64,000 bases of DNA from Larix kaempferi. Taxonomy: Eukaryota; Streptophyta; Pinopsida; Pinales; Pinaceae. Location of the stretch: the NCBI GenBank assembly GCA_027924585.1, contig BSBM01000753.1, forward strand, positions 27,678,501 through 27,742,500, written 5' to 3'. The notes beneath the pieces are model-generated. The model saw nothing but the letters and a program-made list of their open reading frames with translations. It did no database searches and was not told the origin of the DNA. Both the position numbers and the translations under genes were made by a program. Positions 12,211 through 24,309 of this stretch are shown here, piece after piece; the first letter of the stretch is position 1, and the number at the start of each line of letters is the position of its first letter.

Positions 12211-12589
12211 TTCCCCTTCCCCTTGTTAACACAATGGCAGAGAAAAACAGTTTCACCTCTTGCAATGAACAAAGACAATGGCCCCAAAACATAAATGACA
12301 AAATACAATAACTAAGAAAAGCATTGGAATTTCAATCCCAAACCATGACCTAAATATCAGAACTAGTATAAAATTGGAATGCAATCAAAGGCAAGGACAA
12401 ATCATACTTTCTATACCAAAAAAAGAAAAAAATATAAAAGTCCTACCATCTAGACTCTAGAGAAATTACAAAGTCACTAGAAATGTTAACCTGTAAATGT
12501 GAACAGCCATATACTTCTGCATATGAAAGCAAGACTACATAATACAACTTGTCCTAAAAAAGATCAAAGACTTGGCATAGACAAAATCT

Positions 12590-13310
12590 GATTCTAGTTT
12601 CTCCACTACAAGAATAACATTTTACATCTTATTTACGTATTTCTCCATCTTCATACTTTTACATTTGAAAAGAATAACTGTGCATAATTTCATCTATAAT
12701 TCTCCATTATAAAATGACAGGACTGCTTTTGTACATCATCTTGAGTCTTAGTTACAACCTTAGAATTGGAGATCATAACCTTATACTGGCAACACATCAG
12801 TACTAATAAGCCAATTCTTATTATTGATTACACTAAACTAGGTTACAATACTTTACAAAGGATTACCAGTTTCAAGGGTCAAGACTTAACAGTACTTACT
12901 GTCTGTTTGGCTGCACTGGGGTATATGACCTTATATAAGGTTATCACCTGCAGGGGTCGATAGCCTTCACTTTTATTTTTCACTTTTGTTTATAAGTACG
13001 GGTGATGATAGATATGTCAAGTTGGCGGAGCTAAAATTAGTGAGGTGATTGGCTGCATGAGGAATGACAATGAACATCAAGTGGCACTAACCATGTGAGA
13101 TTTGGTTGCATTGGAGATTTGGAGTTGGGCACACCCTATCCTGCCACTTGAGGTGCCCAATATGATGGATGTATCACCAATTACCATTGGAGTTTTAGTA
13201 GGCTGCATCGTATGCTAACAACACTTCTCCTATCTATATATGTAGCGTTGTGCTGCATTGTGCAGGGAGACTGGTTCATGGACAATAACATGAAGAGATA
13301 CTTAGTCAAG
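12590..13310. repeat. Copy 2 of the diverged ~1.09-kb tandem duplication
   Basis: Corresponding landmarks are CATCTTATTTA (about 12625), GATCATAA (about 12771), GGATTACCAGTTTCAAGGG, TGATGATA and CACCAATTACC (about 13175). Substitutions and small indels throughout imply an old event. Confidence 0.75.
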
Positions 13311-15578
13311 AGAGACCCTTATGAAAATATATAAGTATAGGCATACATAATGGCAATATATTTATGGAAGAAACGCCCATTAACTAAACAATATATTATG
13401 CAAACCACTTCATTCATAAACTTAGAATAAAATCTTCAACATTCATCTGCCTTGAGAGTGGCAATTTTATCTCTCCTATAAACTTCACCAGGCCCCAACT
13501 GGCATGAATGAGGTCCCACTACTTTAAATTAAAACTTCAGTTGCTGATAACACTCATGGTGGATATTACAAAGAAATTTGGTTACTTCATGCAAAAATCT
13601 TAGATTTTGTATTTGTTTAAACTTCAAAGAAATCATCCTGTTTTGCACCTTGTATGGAATTCCATTTAGTTGAGCAACAAGTTAATCACAAGGGAGCCAA
13701 TTCATGATAGGATAGATGCAGAAGAGAACTAATATCACATAATGATACAAGGCCCTTGAATTCCTATACAAAATACTAACAACATTAAAATCAGAATTTT
13801 AATAGGAAGAAAACAACAAAGGGTCTTGAATCAACTATTGAAGAGAAAAGAAGAATATAAGCGCAATCCATAGGATCTACAGCTGTAGAGTAAAACCTTG
13901 GCAAGTATGTACAATGAGGTAAACCTAAAAATAAAGGAAATTTGAGATAACAGGGAAGAATGGGAAAAATTACCCAAGAAATTTCATAGTTGAAAAACAA
14001 TCAGATGTAATGACAAAAATAGAAGTGCAAGCCAGAGATGTGTAGCAACTCAACTAGATTAAACATAATGGATACATGTAAATATTTGTTGTAATGCAGG
14101 AGTTAATAGGTGTGCATTGAAAGTGACCCTATAAAAGAGTTCATTTTCTTGAAATGCAACAAACTGTGTGTTACCGTATCCCCCACCCCTGTGTGTATGA
14201 ACAGCAGATCTGGATCCACCAAGATCTGCCCAAAATCTGTCATGGAAACAGACCCCCTTCAGAAATAAATGGATCCTGATCCCATGGAAAATGAAACAGA
14301 TTCTTAAATTTTGATACAGATCCCGAAACTTGCAGTGCTTTTTTGACCCACCAATCCCCCCAAAAATTGTTTTTAAATGAAAAAACTCCCAAAACCCTAA
14401 ACCCATTCCTAGTCAAGGTCTGCTCTATCAGGGATTGCTCTTAAGGTTTGATCTATAATTATGGTCAAGGTCTGTTGTCAAGGTCTGATCTATCCTTATG
14501 TGCTATGCTGTCGCTCACTTCATCCAACTGCTATTTAGTCCTGTCATAGCCTTCAAGAAAAGTTGAAAACCACTTTATTCACTGCTGATATGTACATGTG
14601 GATGTGGCTCATAAAATGCTGTTATCACTTGCTTCATGCTCATGCTGAAATGATCTTCAAAATTATCAATTATCAATTATGACTATTACTTATCAAATTA
14701 TCAGTTATGGTACATGGCTAATTTTAATGTGCATGAGAACACTTTTTCTTGGTTATAACTTATAGTTTTACTGTTCTGATTCCTGAATGATTTTGATTCT
14801 CAACTCTTATTTTTTAATTATAATACAAATTTTATAGTTTTTGTACTTTCCATTCCCCCACTGTATCTAGATCCTGGCTTTTCAAAAATTAGGTGGATCC
14901 GTATCCATATCCTGGTAAGAACAAACTAGAGCAACACTGGAGAAATGCCAAAGTTGAACAATGCCAGAAATTTAAACAGCATTTTACAAGCCTGATACAA
15001 CCAACAATTGGGAGTCAGACATCTCAGAAAGGCATTGCATGGCATACTAATGGCAGCTATTTGCAAAGCAGCAAAATGATTATATATTTTATGTTACCAT
15101 TCACTTCATCTTTTGGTCACATTTGTAAGTTGAAATTCTTATGTTGAAGGTTTCGTTACCATTTCCTCAAAACAAGGAAAGGATCTAGATCTGCTCTTTC
15201 TTGTAGGAGAAAAAAAAAACCTTCGATGGCAGGTATCTGGAACTCAAAGGTATTTTTAGGGCCTAGAAGACCAATAATAAAGGCCCATTCACAATCACCC
15301 TCTCTCCTCAAATCGTGTTTTTGATGATGCTCTCTCTCCTCAGAGAAAGTAGTGAAACAACCATACAAATTCTTCAACATATTATCCAATGGAGATTTGA
15401 AATTACAAAATTATTAATTATGATAAACTTAGTTAATATGCCTTCAAAGAAGCTAATGTTGCAGTCCATGGATAGCTTTCTAGTAATATATGATGAGCAA
15501 GGAAATTCTGGTCTACTTGATATGGATAGTACCGTATGAAGAAGCTTACTTTCAGGAAAATTAAGACTATTAGCTTAC
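13311..15578 (-). other. Unassigned; candidate beginning of a long SLAH intron
   Basis: No exon with the membrane segments of the anion channel was found here or further left. The stretch is AT-rich with isolated short frames that lack motifs. If the splice donor at 15578 is used, this is intron sequence. Confidence 0.4.
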
Positions 15579-16449
15579 CCGAAGAATCTCCAACTCAGGG
15601 CCCTGTAGAGCATCAAAGTAGCGTCCAGCGGGCAAAGATTCAATCTCACACTCTCCTGGGTTAACTGCTTCACTATCTCTTTCTTGTGGCTTGCCACGAA
15701 AGCGAGAAAGCTGATGTTCAAGCTTTCCAGATCTTGTCTTAAAATAGGCATAGCTTTTATCCTTCGCTTTGTTACCACCATCGCATCTATTACCAGGAGC
15801 ATTAGGAACCACTCCACTGGCCATTGCTTCAGCATATGAGTTTCCTGTAGGTATGGGTTGTGAAAACGACTTTGCTTGTTTCCGTGATTTTTTTCTAGCA
15901 AAGTTGAAGGACGTATTCAAAGAATTTTGTGCTTTTGGCCCCTCTGTATCTTCACCAACTTTCTGAGCTTGAAAAGAGACCTTCTTTGCTTGCTCCATCT
16001 GAAATTTGGCAGGTGAAGATGGCATGCTAATTGAAATTACATGAGAATGAAGAGGATTCCCTGGTATAGCAGATGACCTTGGTTGCCAGGAGGGATGGAC
16101 AGGTTTAGGCATGCTTGGGTTTGCAGCTGCTTCATCAGAAATTCTCTGTAAATAAGACATAACATTATTAGTGCAGAATGAATAAAAATATGTTAAAGAA
16201 ATTGTAATCTTCAAGGCATTTTCAAGCATAAGAAACATATTTGCAGGATTGCCTTACCACTGGAGAACTTAATTGAAATTCTAGGGGAGAATCTGATGAT
16301 TGCTTGGGCATTGCTTGAGAGGGGTTTTTGATGTCACTATCACATTTATCAAATATCGAAGTTGTTTCGGATGATATAAGCTGCAGTAATCGTGGCAGAT
16401 TTTCAGGTGATGCCCTTGCAGATGAACTGACGATTTCAATTGACTCCAT
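15579..16449 (-). CDS. SLAH3: SLAH2/SLAH3-like S-type anion channel, N-terminal exons 1-2 (partial)
   Basis: Exon 1 (16449-16258, 64 codons, ATG start) and exon 2 (16145-15579, 189 codons) are joined by a 112-bp GT-AG intron (donor GTG|GTAAGG, acceptor TTTACAG|AGAAT), phase 0. Exon 2 ends in a second good donor, CGG|GTAAGC. The 253-residue product is the cytosolic N-terminus of an SLAC1-family plasma-membrane anion channel. SISMPSSPAKF, the FKTRSGKLEHQLS block (family FKTWSGKLERQ) and RYFDALQGPELEILR (family RYFDALEGPELETLR) are diagnostic. The frame is open throughout, so the gene may be functional. SLAH3-type channels conduct nitrate/chloride and are regulated by kinases acting on this N-terminus. 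The ten-helix membrane domain is absent from the remaining 15.5 kb, so either the intron is very long or the gene is truncated. Confidence 0.85.
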
Positions 16450-19084
16450 GTTGATGCATACTCCAGAATCTGTACAGATTCAACTTGTCTGTCATCTTAA
16501 TTTGTTATGTAATAATAAAAGCATTAATCACCAGAGAAACTTTTAGCAGCATTTATAACCATAAGCTATGCTATATTTACCACAATAAAACTAGCATTGC
16601 TAGAAGACCAAGGCATGGAAGACTTGGCCCTATAACATCGTTAGTAATAAAATAGTGACTCTATAACACTACAAAGCACAACAATAGCCCACATTTTGGC
16701 AAATTAAAAATACTAATTTTATGACCAGATTTATTTGTAAAGTTTTATTGAAAGAACATCCAAGGATCAACTCCCTGAAACCGACTCTATGAAACTGTAA
16801 GGCACAACACCACCCCAGATTTTGGCAAATTTTAAATAGTAATTTTCTGTCTAGAAATATTTGCAAAACATTTATAGAAACAATCTCAAATACCTGCAAC
16901 AAGTTCATTATGGAGAACACAAAATATAATCATAAATAACATAAAAACACAGTTCTGTCAAGGGTCTCCAAATTGGTTGCAACGTCGATGGAGAGTTCTG
17001 CTAGGGTTAAAACGAATCATTGTTGGAAAGATTGAGAAGCAAGGTTAAGAAGCCAAGTTCAAAGGATTTTATCTCTGTCCCTTCTAATTTTCAAGTGTTC
17101 ATGCTAGTATTAACTCTCTGGTAGTGGCCTTAATGGCTAGTCACATCTCATAAACACCCATTACAGCAGGGCCCCTCAACCTATTGTGGTAGACGGTATT
17201 CCTAGAGCCATCCCAAATTCATTTGCATATTTCAACTGAAGTCAGAGAGTTTCCTGGCACTGAAGCAATCACACAAGCTTAGACTCATGGTCTTTCACAA
17301 GGTACTCTCTACAAACCTGAATTTCTCCTTCGATTCTAAAAGTTCAAATACTTTTGCAATAAATTAGTTTCTTCTATTATCGTAGACTATTTTGTAGGGC
17401 ATACCTTGCCTAAGGCTAATTATTAATACATTAGTAAGCCCAAGAAAGTTGAGATGAATGGCCAGAAACTGATTTCCATGCTTAATCTTACCAAGGGTTG
17501 GTTTTTATTGCAGATTTCCACAGCCTAGTAAGCCAAGGAAATCATGGACGAGGGTGCGGCTATTTGTAGATGAAGTTTAATAGATATTTTCTGGCCATTT
17601 CATGATAACTCTCTGGACAATAACTATCTTTCATTGTCTTGTTTGGGTTGAATTCCTTGATCTTCCCATGCCCCTATGGACAAGTTTACAAATGCTGGCT
17701 ATGGTTCCTAGTATTTGATGTATCACAAACCACATCATCCCTTCTACTTATGCCCTAACAAGTGTGTACTTAATTTCACTTATCATACAACATCATAGTG
17801 TCAATTAGCATTAGGTCAAGGGAACTTTGAATCCACTAGAAATTGGCTTATATAAATATTTGTTTCTGATGTCATGATATAGGCCACAAAGTAAGAGAAA
17901 CATCCTTGAACCAAAATAAGTTATTTATACCTGATACACAACACAAACAAAAAGAAACAGTTACCTGAAAGTTGAAACACAACACAAACAGAAAGAGTTA
18001 TGGGAGTTACCATGCAATGCAAACCTATTAAATCGACTACAGGAGAATTGATTATGATTCTTCTGCATTATCTTCATAAAGAATAGTCAAACACCATTAA
18101 GGAAAGTTGTATTGCCAGCTCCAAAACCTCCCAATGGAGATCATACTACAAAGACCAGGAACACCACTGCCCCATCAAATTGTGAGTATGCAGGTGTATT
18201 AGCTCAAAATGACTTCACACCCCACCTTATAATCACTCTGATAAATTATAAATTTATAGGTTCTTTCCACAGTAGGTAATATCATAGCAACTATGCTTCT
18301 GCACAACAACGTAGCTCTTCCTCCCAACCCAGCTAGAATTTATGCTATCAGCTATAAGGCAGATTCAGATAGCAACTATTATCATAAAATCAATCATTGA
18401 ACACCTATGGGTATAGCCTATGAACATAGTGGAATTTATTTCAAATACAACAGGAGTGTACCAATCTCAACTAATTAGGGCCTCCACTATGATGCTTCAT
18501 GTCCACAATGCATTCCAAACTTTACAAATCAACTTAAGGCCATTTTAGCTATTACACATGATGAAACATGATGACTGCAAGCAATCAAATGGTTTCTTTT
18601 CAAAAAGAAAAGAAAGATAACAAGTCCAATATCTTGGCTAGCCTCTTCAAAAGAAGAAATGAGTTTAACCAATCTCTCTTTAATTAATATATGAGGGATT
18701 TCTGGTTAAAATGATTGAAAAAGTGTGGATCCTTTATAAAGTTTCTGACTTCAAGAAGCAAAAGTTGTCAGCTTCAAGATCTGTACAATCCTTCATGTTG
18801 CATTGCCAGGGGTTTTGACTATTACTTTGTTACAGTAGGGAAAATGTGGGTAGCAGTTTGCTTAAAGCCTCACCCAACTCAAAATTTAGTTCCAAGGGGA
18901 GTAGAGCCATCCAAAAGACAAGTGTGGATCCAACTTAGCATTAATTACAAACTGTTATGTATATCCAACCTTTGTGCCTCTAGTTCACCCTCTCATAGAT
19001 TTGTAATTTGGAGATGGTTGAGTGATGACCTCCCATAAGAAGTCCTATTTTTTTTCTAAAAATTCTGCATATATTACTTCAGAG
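16450..19084. other. Upstream side of the SLAH gene; no further gene seen
   Basis: On the minus strand a possible acceptor TACAG|ATTCTGG at 16470 lies just before the SLAH start codon, so a 5' UTR intron is possible. No clear promoter was located. The plus-strand frame at 18715-19038 has no recognisable domain. Confidence 0.4.
16657..16900. repeat. Diverged ~126-bp tandem duplication
   Basis: GACTCTAT...CACAACA...CCCA(C/G)ATTTTGGCAAATT recurs at about 16657 and 16783. The copies differ at many positions. Confidence 0.7.
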
Positions 19085-20507
19085 CAAGGCTGTTGGGAGC
19101 GCGGAGTGGGAGCGGGAGCGGGAGCGAAAAGCGAAATTTTCAAAAGCTTCCGTTTTGGGAGCGTTTTTTATATAATATATATTTTAATATATTTTGATGC
19201 ATATATATTAAAAAAAAAATGTATTATGCCAAATTATCTATAGAAAACATGAAAACATAGATATTCATATAACCATTTAGTACACATTGATATAACATCA
19301 ATCATCTAGGAGCTTCTAGAACTCTAATGTCAATGTGTTCTTGGAAATATTTTCCTATTGCATACATGCTCTACCTAGTCAAAAGTGCTTGTGCCCCAAG
19401 GAAGTGGCAGCAAGGAATTTTGATGCCTGACATTATAACTCCAACTTATACTATGTAAGTAGGTGATGTAGTTAAGTCAAACAATGAAACACAGGTGATT
19501 TCATCTATGTCATAACGTATGTGGTAGTGTTCTAGCCTCTAGGTGTCTTCACCATGGTTGGTTGGGAAATTAATCCCTTGAAATGCTATTTTAAGTCCAT
19601 GCAATGATAGGAAACTTTTCAACAAAAATATCTTGAACTGCTATAAAATCTCATGTACCTTTCCCTTGAGTTCTATAACATGAAATCATAGATGAAATTT
19701 TAATCTATAGGCATTGTAAGGTAGTGTGTTCATGTCGAATGCGATAAGTAGATGAATTTTGTTCCATTCTTTGCTTTTTCTCATATACAAATGGAGATGG
19801 CAACATTGTCAATGTACTAAAGATATCCATTATTGAGTTTTGCAGCAAGCATTGTGTGGTGAAAAGGAAGAAGCCAAACTTCCAGTCATATGTCTAGAGA
19901 TATCCTCTGATTTAGGACAGGAAACAAAAGGGCCTGCCCTATTAAAACCTTTACTTGGACATGTTGAACTAGAGTGTTCTGAGAACCTTGATGTGAATTC
20001 ACCGTTGGTTCAAGTAATGGAGGGGACTTCAAGCGTTGCAAATATTTTGCCTCCTCACCACGTAAACATGAACGATTCCAAAACACAAGATATATTAATG
20101 ACCACAAATTCAGTGCCAGATCGTTTTATTCTTCCAAGAACCCTGATATAGAATGAGTCCAAATGGAGACCAATAGACTTTATTTGCCCAAATTAACCCT
20201 AGCCAATCCCTAAAAAGCAAAAACAAAATGCAAAAATGAGAAAAATCGGACTCAAGTCCGCCAAGCCCGCGAAATCACTCAGGAAGCGTTTTCGGGAGCG
20301 TTTTTTTTTGCCCGGGATCACTCAGGAATCGATCCGGAAGCGTCGATTCCAAATCGATTCCTAAAATTCCAGGGAGCATTTTTTTCTCCCCGGAATCACA
20401 AATTGAGAAATCGATTCCAGGAGAAATCACGATTTTGGGATCGATTCCTTCGGAATCACGAATTCGGAGCGAAGCGGAGGCGGGTAGAGCGATTCCCCAC
20501 AACTTAG
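19085..20507. mobile_element. hAT-like non-autonomous element, 1.42 kb, 7/8 TSD
   Basis: The flanks CTTCAGAG (19077-19084) and CTTCAAAG (20508-20515) match at 7 of 8 bases. Imperfect inverted ends begin CAAGGCTGTTGGGAGCG (left) and CTAAGTTGTGGGGAATCG (right, reverse complement). Both ends carry subterminal repeats: GGGAGCG several times on the left with GGGAGCGTTTTTT, and GGGAGCGTTTTTTTT plus many TCGATTCC/GGAATCGA words on the right. These features fit a hAT element. No transposase is encoded. Confidence 0.55.
19846..20151 (+). pseudogene. Exon-like open frame inside the hAT-like element
   Basis: A 101-codon frame follows an acceptor-like GAGTTTTGCAG and ends at TAG. It has no start codon of its own. 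The peptide is acidic and Ser/Leu-rich, beginning QALCGEKEEAKLPVICLEIS and ending FILPRTLI. I do not recognise it. Its position in the middle of the element suggests a captured host exon, as in Pack-type transposons, but it could also be a chance frame. Confidence 0.35.
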
Positions 20508-20519
20508 CTTCAAAGAACA

Positions 20520-22480
20520 AATAAGTACATCCAGATTCAAAGTGGTTACATCATATAGACAATAGGGGTGCCAGGAAAGGCCCGATCTACAAAATATGAA
20601 AAGGCCTATATATGAGCCCATGTCACCACTCGAAGGGACTCAACATCATGATTGAATGCTCTAAGGTGAACTCTCAGGAGTAGATCCAACTCTTTCTTAA
20701 AGCTCCACAAATCCCTAGAGGAAGGGGATGAGGAAACTCATATAACTTTACAATGATGTTTCCATAGAAAGCCAATTGCAACGAAAGGAACTGTACACGA
20801 AAGAAATTTGCAATTGTCACTGACCATCCAGATGTCCACCAAAAGGGGCTCCTTCCATGAGAGTGGAGCTACAAAAAAGGAAAGAAATTCAGCCTGAAAC
20901 CATGCCCAAAAAACTCTGGCAAGCTGACATTTTCAAAAAACATGTTCAACTGTTTCATCCTAACCACAGAATGCACAGGCTGAATTAATAATGACATCTT
21001 TGTTCAGCCTACTCTTTACAACCAATCCTTGATAGAACAATAGCCACCCCAAAACTTTATGTTTAAAGGAGGCACGACCCTTCCAAATGGACAAATACCT
21101 CCTCAGTCATCACTCCACCAGATCTCCAAGGCCTCATATTTTACAGGTACCTAGATAAGAGGAGTGCCTAACGAGCTCATAAAGATCATTCGTCTCATAG
21201 ATATAAGTAGTCTTACCACTTCATCTCTCCATACAAAGCCTTCCCCGTGCATATGCATTCTATATAAACAACTTTCCTGGAATAATATGGAAAAGACCCT
21301 ATAAAATAGGCTTGTCAACACCAAAAAGTTTTTCCATGTGGTTAAGAGTCCTTAGTGTATGCCAATAGTGAATGTGTTGATTCGACAAGTCCTTCCAAAG
21401 AAATAATCCTTTCCTTACAAACCTTTTACTTGCATAATTTTAGGCAAGACCAATCTGACCCTCTAAAAACTGAAACATCCATATTGGCCAAGATGCTAGA
21501 TACAAATCATCTTGAGGTCCCTCAAACTAACAAGAGAGAAATCAAGAGACTGTCTGCCAAGCCACCCATTCCCTCTTTATTGAAACCAAACCCTAGATCA
21601 TAAAGGCCTTCGATTTGTGTATAATGTCACGGCACTGAAAAAGACCTTTCATCGCTCCTATATGTTAATCCCATTGAATTTAGTGACACACTAAGACCTA
21701 CCCTAGAGCATCCCCTTCTACTAATCATTTCACCAATTTGTCGAGATGGGCCACCCTTTGGGATTTTACATCAAGGAGGCCCACACCCCCTCAAGCTCTA
21801 GGTAAAGTACATATGTCCCAACTCCTAAGCCACCAAAGGGATACCCTTTTCCCCTCCCTGTTTTCCTAAAAAAAGCTCCAAAGCACACTCTCTAGGGTTT
21901 TATAAGCTTATTGGGAAGGAAAGATGCATGAGGAGTAATAGAATCATCATGAAGCTAAAATTTTGTCCATGATTTTAATTTTTCCAGGAAGTGGCAAGTC
22001 AAGCATGAACCAAACCAAAAGCTTCTTTTCAAATTTGCCCATGATCCACCTTTGTTGATCCACAAGAGAAACCTATAAACCAAACGAGATTCCCAAATAC
22101 TGAATGATCACCCTAGGACTTGTGCACTTCCACTTCGGATTCAACTATTGTGGGGGTTCAGGGGATACTCCTACCCAATAAGAAAAACCTTTGTTTTCTC
22201 TTCAATAACGGTTGCCCTAATAACATCCACAAAAGTATCCAAACATCACACGATGCCCTCCATGGAAAGTTGGGTCCATTCAAGTGTTAGAACCAAGTCA
22301 TCTACAAAGTGGACACTAAAGCGATTGTTGTCATCTAGTTAACAGAGACCCCTAATTTGACCTTGCATTCTTGTTGCTTTCAACATGTAACCAAGAGCAT
22401 CAAGTATAATCACATATAGATACAACACCAACAAGGATGCCTGTTGAATGGAATGTTGCAATGCAATAGACCCAGAGAAT
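20520..22480 (-). mobile_element. Decayed antisense LINE: RT to zf-RVT
   Basis: On the minus strand, read from high to low coordinates, the relic shows LYVIILDALGYMLKATR (about 22430-22370), HFVDDLVLT with the catalytic DD retained (about 22310), GKGYPFGGLG (about 21830) and ASFKHKVLGWLLFYQGLVVK (about 21070). A zf-RVT block CAFCG..ETVEHVF..CQLARVFWAWF follows (about 20985-20900). Stops and frameshifts are frequent. The order is that of the RT and C-terminal part of a plant L1-type ORF2. The hAT-like element abuts its 3' side. Confidence 0.8.
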
Positions 22481-22489
22481 ACACAGTTC

Positions 22490-23640
22490 GTACTAACTCA
22501 TGCCTCTACCCACAAATGTAACAAAGATAAAACGTTTCATGGGAGACGTGAAGTTCTATAGGAAATTCATGCACCACTACTCTTCTATTGCCCATCCACT
22601 AATCCAACTCAAATTAAACATCAGATCATACAATGGAGGGAAAAACAAAAACAATTTTCTAGTATCTCGAAGATGCCATCCATTGAACACTTGTGCTTGA
22701 ATAAACTCACATTTATAAATCTTTTAAAGTACAGATAGACAACTCTCAATTCACAAGCTGAATTATATCACATGTGACAAAAAATTGTATGCCTTAGTTC
22801 AAGCACTCAAACGCATGCATCATTTCCTTTTCGGCAAAAAAAATATTTTGCATACAAACTACCAACTATTGCAATTCCCAACTCCCAATATATAAATCAA
22901 GAGTATTTGCATATGAAATGGGCATCTTATCTACAACGAGCTCACCTCATGATAGAATACAAGAAGGGAACCACAAAGTAAAAAACCTTCACAATCACCC
23001 CTTCATGCATATACATATTGGATATTAGACATCAAACGCAACACTTATGAGGACTAGGAAGAACTTTATCAATCCATATTTTGGACCCATCGTACTGACA
23101 TTACAATGTTGACAATTGCCAAACAAGTGTTGGATTACACACTTTGGGATGGGATATTTGATACAAGAGCATCCTAGTGAATCAACAATCCAGCATAATC
23201 AAGCCTTATTTTTTGTTTCAATTTTACTTTTAACCCTATTTGTTTATAGGTTGATATGATTTCAAGCTTGGACTCTTTAGTCTTTATGCCAACAAAGAGG
23301 TATGAACTAGCACAAAAGAGTTTTGCATGCGAAGGTGGTGTTGGCCCTCAAGTGAAGGGGTAAAGAGTATGGGACCACACAAGGAAGACATCACACAATC
23401 ACTAGTTAACCATAGAGTTGAATAGCAATTTCAAGTAGCAGACCAAGTTTGGATACACTTAGACAAAGGTCTTAGAACTAGCAACATCACAAATTTAAAC
23501 CTACTAGATATTGTTCATGTACCAATCTACAGGCCATTGGGTCAAATGCCTTTGTTTCAACTTTCCATCTCATTGTGGCATTAATAATATGGTAAACCTA
23601 AACAACCTCAAATTATGACCCATTGCATGACAAGAACTTG
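22490..23640 (+). mobile_element. Ty3/gypsy pol relic (RT end, RNase H, integrase C-terminus)
   Basis: Plus-strand blocks in gypsy order are: LPTNVTKIKRFMG..KFYRKFMHHYSSIAHPLIQL (RT connection, 22503-22610); an RNase H-like KLYALVQALKRMHHFLFGKK (about 22780-22840); then MKWASYLQRAHLMIEYKKGTT (about 22915-22975). The integrase tail follows: VADQVWIHLDKG (about 23430) and a block like the family's FxLxLPSHxxIxxVVNVxNLKL (about 23560-23610). Frames are broken throughout and the integrase core is missing. Confidence 0.8.
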
Positions 23641-23724
23641 AGAAGTAGGGGCTCCCTAGATTATCCATTGTAAATTTCTTGAGAAGCCATGTAGGCCATG
23701 AATGATTGTACTAGATCTCATCAA

Positions 23725-23835
23725 TATATCATCCTATAAGCCATTGGGACGAATGTCATGTGTTTCAACTTTCCATCTCATATTAGCATTAATGATATGG
23801 TTAACCTCAAATTATGACCTATCAAATTTAGAAGA
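23725..23835 (+). repeat. Second copy of the gypsy integrase tail
   Basis: The stretch from the GGCCATTGGG word through TTTCAACTTTCCATCTCA to CCTCAAATTATGACC at about 23530-23625 recurs here with substitutions and deletions. The spacing is about 200 bases. It is a local duplication within the dead element. Confidence 0.75.
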
Positions 23836-23941
23836 GGAACCACAAGGTGTGCACCCCCAAGATACTATTCTAGATTTCTAGCCTTCTTTTCAAGAAGACA
23901 TCCTACTAGATATCAAGAGGAGGACCACCATAAGCAAACTT

Positions 23942-23999
<58 letters not shown>

Positions 24000-24236
24000 G
24001 CACACAAATATATAGAGAGAGAGATGTAAAAGAACATTTTTGTTATAAATGATAAATGCAACAAACTAAATCAATAGTTGGGAAACTTTATTTTCTATTG
24101 ATTTGTTTATAAACTTTATTTTGTAAACAAACTAGATCTCTCTCTCTCCCACACACATACATATATATATAGAGAGAGAGAGAGAGAGATGTAAAAGAAC
24201 ATTTTTGTTATAAATGATAAACACAACAAACTAATG
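23942..24236. repeat. Duplicated compound microsatellite (CT)n(CA)n(TA)n(GA)n
   Basis: The first tract (23942-24024) is a long (CT)n run, then (CA)n, TATATA and (GA)n. It is followed by ATGTAAAAGAACATTTTTGT and GATAAATGCAACAAACTA. The second (about 24135-24236) repeats the same order with shorter CT/CA and longer GA, ending in the same unique tail. The whole unit, not just the microsatellite, was duplicated. Confidence 0.9.
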
Positions 24237-24309
24237 GCATCCAATAAATGCACCAAACTCGACCAATGTCATTCTACGTTCTTTGTTCTCTTTCTCTACA
24301 AGAGTTTAT

